Below are positions 53,027 to 61,171 of a stretch of DNA of 64,000 nt, one piece after another. The position numbers were made by a program, and so were the translations under genes. The stretch covers positions 2,976,001-3,040,000 of the forward strand of contig NZ_JAUSXF010000001.1 in assembly GCF_030816475.1 (NCBI RefSeq), in the 5' to 3' direction. Below the pieces are notes generated by a model that searched no databases, was not told the DNA's origin, and was given only the letters and a program-made list of their open reading frames with translations. This DNA is from Arthrobacter pascens (GTDB lineage: Bacteria > Actinomycetota > Actinomycetes > Actinomycetales > Micrococcaceae). Numbering within the stretch: the stretch's first letter is position 1; each line of letters opens with the position of its first letter.

Positions 53027-53542
53027 ATGCAGTCATCGAACCATGATTCAGGTTTTACGGTCCGGTTGGCTGACCCGGGCGTCCGCAGTGATGGCACCGG
53101 TTCGGGCACGTTGGGCAAGAGCTTTGCGATGCGCCGCCGTAACCGGCACGGCCGCGGCCTGCGTGGGGAACTGATGCTGCCAACGCACCCCGGCTACCGA
53201 ACCCGCTCCGACCGCTTTGACGATATGGTGCTGGACTCCGCACAGCGCCTTCACGACATCTGGGGCAAGACGCTCGACGGGGTGCGGTTTGCCGTTGACG
53301 AGATTCCGCCGCAACTGGAACAGCTCGTGGCCGATGGCCAGGCCGCCCCGATGGGTTCCTACACGCCGGCAACCGCCGACGAAGGACCTGTCATCACCTT
53401 GTACCGCCGGGTCGTGGAACAGGGCTGCGCCAGCCGTGAGGAACTGCAGGACCTGGTCCATGACGTTGTGGTGGAACACACCGCTGAGATGCTCGGCGTG
53501 GCGCCCGAGACCCTGGACCCGGTCTACAGGCGCCGTTACTGA
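53027..53542 (+). CDS. zincin-like metallopeptidase family protein with degenerate active site
   Basis: A 171-residue protein of the PF06262-type metallopeptidase family found next to DUF3499 and WhiB2 across Actinobacteria. A basic N-terminus (MRRRNRHGRGLRGELMLP) precedes the fold: FDDMVLDSAQRLHDIWG, VDEIPPQLEQ, ITLYRRVVEQG. The HExxH zinc motif position reads VVVEHTAEMLG, so the first His is lost and proteolysis is unlikely. The start is ATG 53027 (leaderless). It is divergent from DUF3499 and converges with DUF5719. Confidence 0.86.
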   Translation: MQSSNHDSGFTVRLADPGVRSDGTGSGTLGKSFAMRRRNRHGRGLRGELMLPTHPGYRTRSDRFDDMVLDSAQRLHDIWGKTLDGVRFAVDEIPPQLEQLVADGQAAPMGSYTPATADEGPVITLYRRVVEQGCASREELQDLVHDVVVEHTAEMLGVAPETLDPVYRRRY

Positions 53543-53559
53543 CGCACCGGCCTCAATAC

Positions 53560-53609
53560 CGACGCTTCACTAACCCGACGCCGCAGTGCGCGACGCTCAG
53601 TAACCCAAC
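53560..53609. repeat. imperfect ~18-bp direct repeat spanning the DUF5719 stop
   Basis: CGACGCTTCACTAACCCGA (53560-53578) resembles CGACGCTCAGTAACCCAAC (53591-53609); the second contains the DUF5719 stop codon (53597-53599). The downstream copy is diverged at a few positions. Confidence 0.6.
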
Positions 53610-55369
53610 GTGACAGGAACCTTCTCCTGGCCTGACGCCGCGGGCATGAAGGCCAGCGACGAGATGTCCTCCCGGCCGTCCTGCTCGAGCAGCAAAGCGC
53701 CGTAGGCAGCATCCCCGGAGGCAGATACCACGTAACCCACCACCACTGAATCATCCACAGTCTCCGGAATGGTGATGGACGTGGTGGTCTCTCCGGCGAT
53801 GTCCGCCGACGCCGCGGGATGGAGTTTTCCATCCGATGTGATGGCCGCGTAAGAAATGGTGGCTCGGTCCGCCAGGGCACCGAATACCAGGATCCGGTCC
53901 CCGCCCTGAGGCACCGGCACCACGTGCTGGCTGCCCAGCCTGACGCCTGATGCAGACCAGGCGACGTCGGAAGGGGCGTCACTGCTGACCCCGCGGGTTA
54001 CCCTCGCGGCAGCCACAATCGATACGTCCGAGCTTGCGGAAACCGTGTAGTGGTCTGCAGGAACGCCGGCGAGGGAAACCTCCGTCACCGACCCTCCCTT
54101 TGCGGTGACCACGCCGCCAGCCGGAAGTGCCACCTGTCCGGCCCGGCCGAACAGTTTGACCTCCACGACGGCATCGGAGGTTCCCGGAACGGTCAGCTGG
54201 AGTGCCGGCCCCGCGTCTGCAAAGCCTTTCTGCCCCGTCATTGCTGCGACACCACCGGCATCCTGGATGTCCACGCCGGTCATCACCTGGCGTGCTGCCG
54301 GGCCTGTCCCAGGCGCAATGAAATCAACCCCGCCGGGAGTGAGCCCCCGCAGGACGCTTTGTTGGATGGTTGCAGCGACCGGACCGCCCGTGCTGCGCAC
54401 GTGGACACTGAGCCGGGCCTCTGCCGGCGCCAGCCCGGCCAGGACAATGGACCGGGTGGTTCCCGGGGCCACCAGAAGGCCTCGGCTTCCCGGAGCCTGG
54501 ATCTGGCCTTTGCTCCCAAAGAGTTCGAGGTTGACCGTCGCCGGGGTGCTGGAGGCGTTGCTGAGGATCAGGACCGATGTCCGGCCCACGGTGGTGGTGG
54601 CGCCGGCGAGCCACAGATCGTTGGACGGCTGCTGGCAGTTGGCTGCCGCCGAACCCTGCAGATCCCCGTCAGTGGCCTTGTACTGCATCAGGGCGGCAGC
54701 TGAGGGCTTCTGGTTCGACTGGGGATCCGCGCTCAGGACGCTCACCCCGTTGACGGCATGCCCCGCGACCACGCCGGCGAGAAGTTCCTGCGGGCCTGCG
54801 GCAGCGTTTGGCCTGCCGTTTCCCTTGGCGATTTCGACGGCGGCTTTCCCGTCCAGTGCGGACAGCCGGCTGCCCGGCAAAACGCCGCCGGCGGCACTCA
54901 GGACCGCGCCCGTCACGGCACTTGCCGCCGTCGCGGAGACAGGGCTGAATTGTGGATCAGTTCCTGCCTCGGTGCCTTCGAGCAGCCTTGCCGGTCCGGG
55001 GCAGACGCCCACGCTGGAGCCGGCAGGGACTGCGGCCAGCGCTGGAGGGATGCTGCGGTTCCCGGCCGGCTGCACTGCAAGCGAGCCGGCGGCCACTACT
55101 CCACCGGCGGCGGCCAGAATCGCTACAGCGGACAGGACGCCGGAGAGGATTCCCCTGCGCACGGGGCCGCTGGCTGGACGGGACTTTAGCCGGTCACCGC
55201 CGGGCTTTACCGGGCGGCCGCTCGTTGCCGGCTCGCCAGCCTGTCTGCCGGACCCGGTGTGATCCAGGCCGGTCCCGGCGGCGTCCGTCTCTGCGGCGTC
55301 CGTCTCTGCGGCGTCGGTTTCTGCGCCGTCGGTCCGGAGCTCATTGGGCCGGGCTGTGTCCTCATGCAT
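53597..55369 (-). CDS. DUF5719 family exported protein
   Basis: 590 residues. The acidic cytoplasmic start contains a three-fold AETDA repeat, then a membrane anchor near residues 77-100 (LSAVAILAAAGGVVAAGSLAV), followed by an extracellular all-beta region with several domain-like blocks and no recognisable catalytic motif. DUF5719 genes usually lie between a large GT2/membrane glycosyltransferase and a zincin-like gene, as here. The start ATG 55369 overlaps the glycosyltransferase stop by 8 nt and follows AAGGA. Function unknown; an envelope role is likely. Confidence 0.85.
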   Translation of the reverse strand: MHEDTARPNELRTDGAETDAAETDAAETDAAGTGLDHTGSGRQAGEPATSGRPVKPGGDRLKSRPASGPVRRGILSGVLSAVAILAAAGGVVAAGSLAVQPAGNRSIPPALAAVPAGSSVGVCPGPARLLEGTEAGTDPQFSPVSATAASAVTGAVLSAAGGVLPGSRLSALDGKAAVEIAKGNGRPNAAAGPQELLAGVVAGHAVNGVSVLSADPQSNQKPSAAALMQYKATDGDLQGSAAANCQQPSNDLWLAGATTTVGRTSVLILSNASSTPATVNLELFGSKGQIQAPGSRGLLVAPGTTRSIVLAGLAPAEARLSVHVRSTGGPVAATIQQSVLRGLTPGGVDFIAPGTGPAARQVMTGVDIQDAGGVAAMTGQKGFADAGPALQLTVPGTSDAVVEVKLFGRAGQVALPAGGVVTAKGGSVTEVSLAGVPADHYTVSASSDVSIVAAARVTRGVSSDAPSDVAWSASGVRLGSQHVVPVPQGGDRILVFGALADRATISYAAITSDGKLHPAASADIAGETTTSITIPETVDDSVVVGYVVSASGDAAYGALLLEQDGREDISSLAFMPAASGQEKVPVTLGY

Positions 55370-58300
55370 TCTGGTGTTCCTTACGCAAAGAGCCTTCGTC
55401 CCTTGACAGGCCCGTGTTCGGCCTCCGGGCAGGCATCGGGATCGCAAGCATGACGGTAAGCCCGATGACGGTGATCTGCGCAATTCCGGCCCACAGTGCC
55501 AGCGGGTTTTCGTAGCGGATGGTCAACTGGCCGGCGGAGGGCGGCAGGGTGAACGCCTGGGCCCAGCCGGAGGTTGTGGCTGTGAGCTTCCGGCCGTCCA
55601 GCCAGGCGGTCCATCCGGGGTCGGCCCGTTCAGCAAGCACCACCAGCCGCCCCTCCGGTCCCGCCGGAACCGCGGTGTCGACGTCGTCGTATCCGGATGG
55701 CAGCAGCGCGACCGCGGCTCCCTTGCCGTCGACTATCCGCACACGATGTGCGACGTCGGCGGCCTGGAGCGCCGGCTGGTTCAGGGGCGTAATCCGCCAA
55801 AGCCAGCCAACATCCGTCTGCCCCACGGCGACGAGCCCTGGTACGGCGTCCATCCTGCTGGCCGTCAGTTGGGCAGCGGTGTCGGCCGAACGCAGGACGA
55901 CGAACCCGACGCCCAACTGTTCAAGCTGGGGCCTGGGGTCAACTCCCTGTCCGGCCACCAGGGTGGCGACTACAGACCGGATGGCAGACGTGGCGTCGTC
56001 ATCCTCCCTGACGGTTTCAGTTCCCGGTTCGCCCAGGATGTTCCGCGTGGCTGCGATGGCAGAAAGGCTGTCGAGGGTGGTTCCAGCGCCGCGCATCAGG
56101 GCTGTATCAAAGGTCCCGTTTTCCCGCGTGCTGATGATCAGCGTACGGGTCTGCTCAGGCCCGGTCCCGCGGTCAATGGCGGTGGCCGGAAGTGTCCGGC
56201 TGTTACCGGCCTCAACCAGCCGGGGGGTGCCGAGGGCTTCCTCGCCAGCGGCGTGCGGCGTGGCGTCGGCTGTGGCAGACCGCAGCAGGTTCTGCGCGGA
56301 CCACGCTGCCATACCTGCCAATGGCCCGGCCAGCAGCAGGACCATGGAAAGCGCGACGGCGGAACGAAGCAGGACATTCCGCCTGGGGCTCACTGACGAC
56401 GCCCTGTCAGCAAAGCCGAGCAGGCGTTCCCCTCCGATAAGACCCGCTCCGAGGAGCGCGAATCCGACGGCCGAGACCGCAGGTCCGGGGAAGGGGGTCA
56501 CCATGGTGTCTGCATTGGCGCCGGTGGCTACACTGCCGGCCAGCCAGCCGCCCGCAAGGATGATCAGCGCGGCAACCCAGAGGGCCCGGGCTGTCCGCGT
56601 CCTTTTGCCGGGGACGAAGAGCGCTGCGGCAGCAAGGAGCAGCACGGGAACGCCCACAAGCAGCGCCAGCAGGAGGGCCCAGGGTATTGACTGGCCGCTG
56701 AAATACGGCAGGCCTGCCAGGCCGCCGTCGGGCGTGAAAGGCAGGGGCCGGCCCAGTATTTGCTGCCACAGCGGCGCGGCATCAAATCCGAGCGGAACAC
56801 CGGGATCGGCAAGTATTGCCCGCGGCCTGTCCAGCACGGACAGCGCGAAGGGAATGAACAGCGCGGCCGCGGGAAGCAGCGCCCACCACACGGTGCGCCC
56901 ACGGCGTCCGAGCATGACACCGCACAGGACGATGATCAACACCAACGGGATCAGCAGCGAAGGGGCTGAAGCGCCCACTACAGCCAGGGCCAGGCCGGCG
57001 GCGGCGGCAGCGGTCCAGGACGGCATGCCGTTGATTCCCGGCCGGGCAGGGGGTTTATCGGTGTAGCGCCGCTCTGCGGGGGAAGGCAGCACAAAACGGC
57101 CGTGGCCCACGGCCGTCCCGGTTGCGCGCAGCAATGCCAGGACCAGCACGGGAATCATGACGTGGGCCAGGACAGCTCCCACGCGGCCCTGGTTCAGCGA
57201 AACCTGCAACGCGGGGAACGCCGCCCAGGACAACGCTGCGACCAGGCGCAAGCGGCGCCGGACGGTAAACGCCCCGGACGCGAACCAGGCTGTAAGCGCG
57301 GCAAGGGGCGTGGCGAGCAGGAGCAGCCATGCCATGGCGCTGTTGGCGTCGCCGCCACCCAGGAGGCCAAGGATCCACAGCACATAGCCAAACGGGTCCC
57401 CCCGGCCGGGCAGGCCTGCACCCAGGCTGATCCACCAGCTCGAGGCGTGGTGCCAGATTTCCCCGAGGGTCGACGAGACCGGGATGAGGGCGCCGCCGGA
57501 GACCGCCTCGGCCCGGAACAACCCGGAGAGCCCGATCAGGGAGGCGACGGAAGCGATGAGCACCGCAGCCAGCGCGCCGCTCCCCGCCCAGCCCCGCTCG
57601 GTGGTTGTCAGGGCAGCGAAGTCATCTGCGGAATCGCCGCTTGGCTGGTCGGCAAGGGGATCATGCTCCAGGCCGTCAGCCGAATCGTCCGCCCCCAGCG
57701 CCTCGATCAGGGACCGGCGATGGTTCCAGACATCGCGCCTGGGCGTCTGCAGCTTCCTGATCACTGAGCGACGAATCCGCCGCGTCCTCGCGGCTGTCCG
57801 CCTCGCCCTCATTACTGCCGCTGGACGCCCCAAAGCCGTGAAGGTTGCGGCCAGCTGGGTAAAGCCGTGCCCGGGATCCTTGACGGCGATGCTGAGCACA
57901 AGCTTGAAAACACTGCCCAGCAGCGCCCCCGCGGCGTGCAGCGGAACCTTCCACAGCGGAGCATGCTTGAGACGGAGGTGCACCTGGGCCTTCCGTGCGG
58001 CCGAGGCGTTGCCCAGTGCATGGGGCCGGTGCGCGACATGGAACATACGCGCAGTGGGTACCACCACCACCCGGTGTCCGGCGAGGCGGTTGCGCCAGCA
58101 GAAATCGACGTCGTCGCCCGTCCCGGACAAAGCCGGGTCAAAGCCTTGGAGGTGCTCCCAGATATCCCTGCGGACCAGCATGCCCGCCGAATTCACCGCG
58201 AAGGTGTCGCTGCGGCCATCGTATTGGCCCTGGTCAAGCTCGTCGGCATCGATCAGGGTAAGGCGCTCGGCCCATCCGCTGGTGGACAGTCCGACGTCGA

Positions 58301-58709
58301 TCAGGCGGCGTCCGGCGTGCCAGTCCAGCTGCTTGCAGCCGGCAACTGTTACGGAAGGAGCGCGTTCCACTGCACCCAAAAGCTCAGCCAGAGCCTCCGG
58401 GGCCGGGGCCGCGTCGTCGTGGATAAGCCAGATCCATTCGGCGGCGGCAACCTCTGATTGACCGGACCAGGGTGCAAGGGCGTCGAGGCCGGCACGGACA
58501 GCCCCGCCCATGCCGCCTTTGCCGTGTGCGACGTGCAGGACGTTCGCTGCGCCGAGGGACCGCTCAAGGAGGGCCGCGGAATGGTCGCGGGACCCGGTGT
58601 CCACCCCGACAATGGAGTCGGCTGGCCGGGTCTGGTCCGCCAACGCAGCCAGGGTTCTGGGGAGATAGTCACTGCCGTTGTGGGACACCACAACAGCAGT
58701 GACGTGCAC
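55362..58709 (-). CDS. large GT2 glycosyltransferase with polytopic C-terminal membrane domain
   Basis: 1115 residues. The N-terminal GT-A domain (about 1-260) is a family-2 glycosyltransferase: TAVVVSHNGSDYLPRTLAAL, the DxD-like WLIHDDAAPAP, and SGTGDDVDFCWRNRLAGHRV (acid/base region). The rest contains about 12-14 membrane helices and an outer-face beta domain before the last helix (LWAGIAQITVIGLTVMLAI). The layout resembles actinobacterial cell-wall glycosyltransferases acting on lipid-linked or extracellular acceptors. It overlaps DUF5719, so the two form an operon, with whiB close upstream. Donor and acceptor cannot be read from sequence. Confidence 0.9.
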   Translation of the reverse strand: MHVTAVVVSHNGSDYLPRTLAALADQTRPADSIVGVDTGSRDHSAALLERSLGAANVLHVAHGKGGMGGAVRAGLDALAPWSGQSEVAAAEWIWLIHDDAAPAPEALAELLGAVERAPSVTVAGCKQLDWHAGRRLIDVGLSTSGWAERLTLIDADELDQGQYDGRSDTFAVNSAGMLVRRDIWEHLQGFDPALSGTGDDVDFCWRNRLAGHRVVVVPTARMFHVAHRPHALGNASAARKAQVHLRLKHAPLWKVPLHAAGALLGSVFKLVLSIAVKDPGHGFTQLAATFTALGRPAAVMRARRTAARTRRIRRSVIRKLQTPRRDVWNHRRSLIEALGADDSADGLEHDPLADQPSGDSADDFAALTTTERGWAGSGALAAVLIASVASLIGLSGLFRAEAVSGGALIPVSSTLGEIWHHASSWWISLGAGLPGRGDPFGYVLWILGLLGGGDANSAMAWLLLLATPLAALTAWFASGAFTVRRRLRLVAALSWAAFPALQVSLNQGRVGAVLAHVMIPVLVLALLRATGTAVGHGRFVLPSPAERRYTDKPPARPGINGMPSWTAAAAAGLALAVVGASAPSLLIPLVLIIVLCGVMLGRRGRTVWWALLPAAALFIPFALSVLDRPRAILADPGVPLGFDAAPLWQQILGRPLPFTPDGGLAGLPYFSGQSIPWALLLALLVGVPVLLLAAAALFVPGKRTRTARALWVAALIILAGGWLAGSVATGANADTMVTPFPGPAVSAVGFALLGAGLIGGERLLGFADRASSVSPRRNVLLRSAVALSMVLLLAGPLAGMAAWSAQNLLRSATADATPHAAGEEALGTPRLVEAGNSRTLPATAIDRGTGPEQTRTLIISTRENGTFDTALMRGAGTTLDSLSAIAATRNILGEPGTETVREDDDATSAIRSVVATLVAGQGVDPRPQLEQLGVGFVVLRSADTAAQLTASRMDAVPGLVAVGQTDVGWLWRITPLNQPALQAADVAHRVRIVDGKGAAVALLPSGYDDVDTAVPAGPEGRLVVLAERADPGWTAWLDGRKLTATTSGWAQAFTLPPSAGQLTIRYENPLALWAGIAQITVIGLTVMLAIPMPARRPNTGLSRDEGSLRKEHQNA

Positions 58710-58720
58710 TTCCTGATGAA

Positions 58721-59260
58721 TTAGATTGCCCGCTTCCTTAGCCGCCGGCGCTCGCGCTCGGAAAGGCCTCCCCAGATGCCAAACCGTTCGTCGTTCGCCA
58801 ACGCGTATTCAAGGCATTGTGACCGCACGTTGCAGGCGCCGCACACCTTTTTGGCGTCCCGCGTCGATCCGCCCTTCTCCGGAAAGAAGGCTTCCGGATC
58901 GGTCTGCGCGCACAGCGCGTCAGTCTGCCAGCCGAGCTCGCCTTCGTCGTCGAAGTCCTGCCGGAAAGGCAATCCGATCCATACCGGCTGAAAGTTCCTG
59001 GCGTTGTCAGCCTGCAATTCCATCGGCGGATCGAGGTCGTCCTCATCAGGATCGTGGCCGCCATCAAGAAGGGCCTCGTGCGCTGCGAGGAAGGCCGTGG
59101 CCTGGTCCTGCAGGGAGTCTTTGTTTCGGTTATACCGTTCCGCGGCGTCAGGGTCCGCGGGATCTACGTACCAGTCACTGGGAACTCCCCGTGCCCGGTA
59201 TTTTGCCGTTGCCTGACCGGCGACGACGGCATCTTCTTGGATACGCTCTACTTGCCCCAA
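58721..59260 (-). CDS. whiB2: WhiB family redox-sensing regulator (WhiB2/WhmD-like)
   Basis: A 179-residue [4Fe-4S] DNA-binding partner of sigma factors; WhiB2/WhmD orthologues control septation and cell division. The C-terminal WhiB domain shows four cysteines (TDALCAQTDPEAFF; KVCGACNVRSQCLEYAL; spacing C-x(n)-CxxCxxxxxC), the turn GIWGG and the basic end SERERRRLRKRAI. The N-terminal 95 residues (VERIQEDAVVAGQATAKYRA) are an extension found in Micrococcaceae, not in mycobacterial WhmD. TTG 59260 follows AGGAGGGTCGCA exactly, deciding the start. Its neighbourhood (DUF3499, zincin, GT2) is the classic whiB2 locus. Confidence 0.9.
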   Translation of the reverse strand: MGQVERIQEDAVVAGQATAKYRARGVPSDWYVDPADPDAAERYNRNKDSLQDQATAFLAAHEALLDGGHDPDEDDLDPPMELQADNARNFQPVWIGLPFRQDFDDEGELGWQTDALCAQTDPEAFFPEKGGSTRDAKKVCGACNVRSQCLEYALANDERFGIWGGLSERERRRLRKRAI

Positions 59261-59346
59261 TGCGACCCTCCTGATGTTGCAGCCTTTGCCTGGACACTTG
59301 GACACTCGGTTGTGTGCCGTATCTGCGCAATGGCCTTCGATACCTA

Positions 59347-59376
59347 ATTACACGCGTGTAACTAGGGATGAGTCAA
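59347..59376 (-). promoter_or_regulatory. whiB promoter with operator in the spacer
   Basis: On the minus strand TTGACT (59371-59376) and TGTAAT (59347-59352) are 18 nt apart, a good -35/-10 pair, about 85 bp upstream of the TTG start. The perfect 14-bp palindrome TTACACGCGTGTAA (59348-59361) fills the spacer and overlaps the -10, a typical place for a repressor. Confidence 0.6.
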
Positions 59377-59564
59377 GCCGTGGACCGGATAATAATCAAT
59401 TTCACCGGCGAGTCGCGGTCACGCCACGCCCGAAGATTTTTAGGTCGGCCCGACATCCCGTCCGGCCGAATCGAAGGCACGACCCGCCGTCGACCCCGAT
59501 TGCCATGGATCACGGGAAAAAATACAGTGCGGGCCGCAATAAGGCAAGCGAAATGACAAACCCC

Positions 59565-59580
59565 TGTGAGTAAAATCACA
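59565..59580. promoter_or_regulatory. perfect CRP/GlxR-type binding site
   Basis: TGTGA-N6-TCACA is perfect at 59565-59580 (core GTAAAA). The half-sites are those of CRP-family regulators, including actinobacterial GlxR/Cmr. It lies 92 bp before the TIGR03089 start and about 200 bp upstream of the whiB -35, so it could act on either. Confidence 0.6.
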
Positions 59581-59672
59581 TCGTTTTCGCCCGTCCTGAG
59601 CCCCCAAACGGATGGCCTCCCGGCCCTTCGGATCCCGGTGACCCCCGCCGGACACCGTGGCAAGATGTAGCC

Positions 59673-60371
59673 ATGAGCATCCCGGCGATCGAATTGATGA
59701 CAACCCTGCGCTCCGGCCACTCAACATCACCCCGCCTGACCTGGTACGGCCCGGAGGCCGAGCGGGTGGAGCTTTCCGGACGTGTCCTGGATAACTGGGT
59801 GGCCAAGACCAGCAACCTGCTGCAGGACGAAGTGGATGCCGAACCGGGAATGCGGGTTCGTCTCGACCTCCCCGCCCACTGGAAGTCGCTGATCTGGGCG
59901 CTTGCTGCCTGGCAGTTGGGCATGGAAACCGTCCTCGACGGCGGCGGGGGTGATTTTCTGGTCACTGACCGGCCCGGGGCCCGCGAAGGGACCTACGACG
60001 CCGTCATTGCGGTTGCGCTGCCTGCCCTCGCCATGCGGTGGCCCGGGGAGCTGCCGGCCGGCGTGATCGACTACGCTTCCGAAGTGCGCTCCCACGGCGA
60101 CGTGTTCATGGCGCACTCCGAGCCTGCTGCGAGCACCTGCGCCGTCACGGGCCGTGACGGCAACCAGCACCTGCACGAGGCCCTGCTGGATGGATTCGCC
60201 GCCTCCCACGATGAAGGAGTCCGGCTCCTCGTCCCGGCGGCAGAGGGCCTGGAAGCAGCGCTGTCCAACGCGCTGGGCGCCTGGCGAAGCGGCGGTTCAG
60301 TGGTCCTCGCCCACCCCGACGTTCAGCTGACAGACAAGCTCCTCGCCGCCGAACGGATCCGCGGCGCCTAA
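59673..60371 (+). CDS. TIGR03089 family protein
   Basis: A 232-residue actinobacterial protein: PRLTWYGPEAERVELSGRVL, DNWVAKTSNLLQDEVDAEPG, then a Gly/Asp-rich loop VLDGGGGDFLVTDRP. The family is related to the N-terminal part of AMP-dependent acyl-CoA synthetases but lacks the adenylation core, so it is not an active ligase. The start is ATG 59673. It follows the CRP-type site and is convergent with gtrA. Function unknown. Confidence 0.82.
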   Translation: MSIPAIELMTTLRSGHSTSPRLTWYGPEAERVELSGRVLDNWVAKTSNLLQDEVDAEPGMRVRLDLPAHWKSLIWALAAWQLGMETVLDGGGGDFLVTDRPGAREGTYDAVIAVALPALAMRWPGELPAGVIDYASEVRSHGDVFMAHSEPAASTCAVTGRDGNQHLHEALLDGFAASHDEGVRLLVPAAEGLEAALSNALGAWRSGGSVVLAHPDVQLTDKLLAAERIRGA

Positions 60372-60400
60372 CCTGGCATCTAAGCCTGGCGCCTAAGCCT
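60363..60400. repeat. 12-13-bp tandem repeats spanning the TIGR03089 stop codon
   Basis: Three units: GGCGCCTAACCT (60363-60374, holding the stop codon TAA at 60369-60371), GGCATCTAAGCCT (60375-60387), GGCGCCTAAGCCT (60388-60400). Each carries a TAA, but in different frames because the first unit lacks one base. Confidence 0.8.
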
Positions 60401-60416
60401 GAAGACAGACCTGAAC

Positions 60417-61001
60417 CTAGGGGCGGCCCGGACCCTCCGATGCGCCTTCGCGAGTACCTTCCGCGGCCCGCTCGTCCTGGTCCGCCGGTGCGGCCGCATG
60501 ATCTTGGTGGTGGTGGAGCTCGATGAGCTCGTGGTCGTGGGAGAACTCCGGTTCCTGGTCCAGCTCCTGGTTGAAAACAAGGAACCGGTAGGCGAAAAAG
60601 CGGACGACTGTGGCCACGAGGATTCCCACCACTCCCGCGGCAAACAGCATGTTCTTTTCTGTAACGCCCAGTGAATACTTGGCGAACGCCGTGAAGCCGG
60701 TGGAGATGCCGATGCCGATCCCGTTGATGAGAATGAACATCAGGAATTCACGTAGCATATTCGCTTGCCGCCGGTGCCGGAAAGTCCATAGCCGGTTGGC
60801 GATCCAGGAGAAAATCGTCGCCACTGTGGCACCGACAAAACGCGCCTTCGCTTCGCTGTCCGTCATGGGGCCGTGCATCAGGTAGTACGTCAGGCCGTTG
60901 TCGATGACAAAGGCGACACCGCCCACTGCTCCAAACTTGGCCACCTCGCGCCAAAAAAGTGAGGCGAGCCCCCTGATACGATCTGCAAGTGCGCTAAACA
61001 T
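60417..61001 (-). CDS. GtrA family membrane protein
   Basis: A 194-residue protein with four membrane helices of the GtrA type: FGAVGGVAFVIDNGLTYYLM, FVGATVATIFSWIANRLWTF, EFLMFILINGIGIGISTG and VVGILVATVVRFFAYRFLVF. The C-terminal 60 residues are hydrophilic and His/Glu-rich. GtrA proteins help move lipid-linked sugars across the membrane. GGAGGGTC precedes the ATG. It converges with TIGR03089; purK is divergent upstream. Confidence 0.92.
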   Translation of the reverse strand: MFSALADRIRGLASLFWREVAKFGAVGGVAFVIDNGLTYYLMHGPMTDSEAKARFVGATVATIFSWIANRLWTFRHRRQANMLREFLMFILINGIGIGISTGFTAFAKYSLGVTEKNMLFAAGVVGILVATVVRFFAYRFLVFNQELDQEPEFSHDHELIELHHHQDHAAAPADQDERAAEGTREGASEGPGRP

Positions 61002-61158
61002 GACCCTCCATGGCCGAACGAAATGTGGGCCACACGGCCAGAGGCCATTTTAGCCTTGTTTCCTGAACGTCCGCCCCTAGACGGGCAGGCAGGGGCCGGA
61101 TTCAGCGGAAAATCCGGCCCGATGGCAGGCGAAAGCGGGGATCCAGCGCGGTCTTCTG

Positions 61159-61164
61159 TAGGCT
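61159..61164 (+). promoter_or_regulatory. -10-like box TAGGCT, leaderless purK start
   Basis: TAGGCT ends 7 nt before GTG 61172 and no ribosome-binding site is present, so the purKE message probably begins at the start codon. Confidence 0.52.
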
Positions 61165-61171
61165 GGCTCTT

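Larger units (their letters stand above)
59261..59672. other. whiB / TIGR03089 divergent regulatory region
   Basis: 412 bp without a gene between divergent starts at 59260 and 59673. It contains a -10/-35 pair with a palindrome for whiB (59347-59376) and a perfect CRP-type site (59565-59580). Open frames here are short and lack ribosome-binding sites. CAAGAT at 59661-59666, 6 nt before the TIGR03089 ATG, could be its -10. Confidence 0.55.

Noticed and set aside
55519..57066. 515-codon plus-strand open frame opposite the GT2 gene
   Set aside because: Antisense shadow rich in Ser/Arg/Pro; the opposite strand has clear glycosyltransferase and membrane features.
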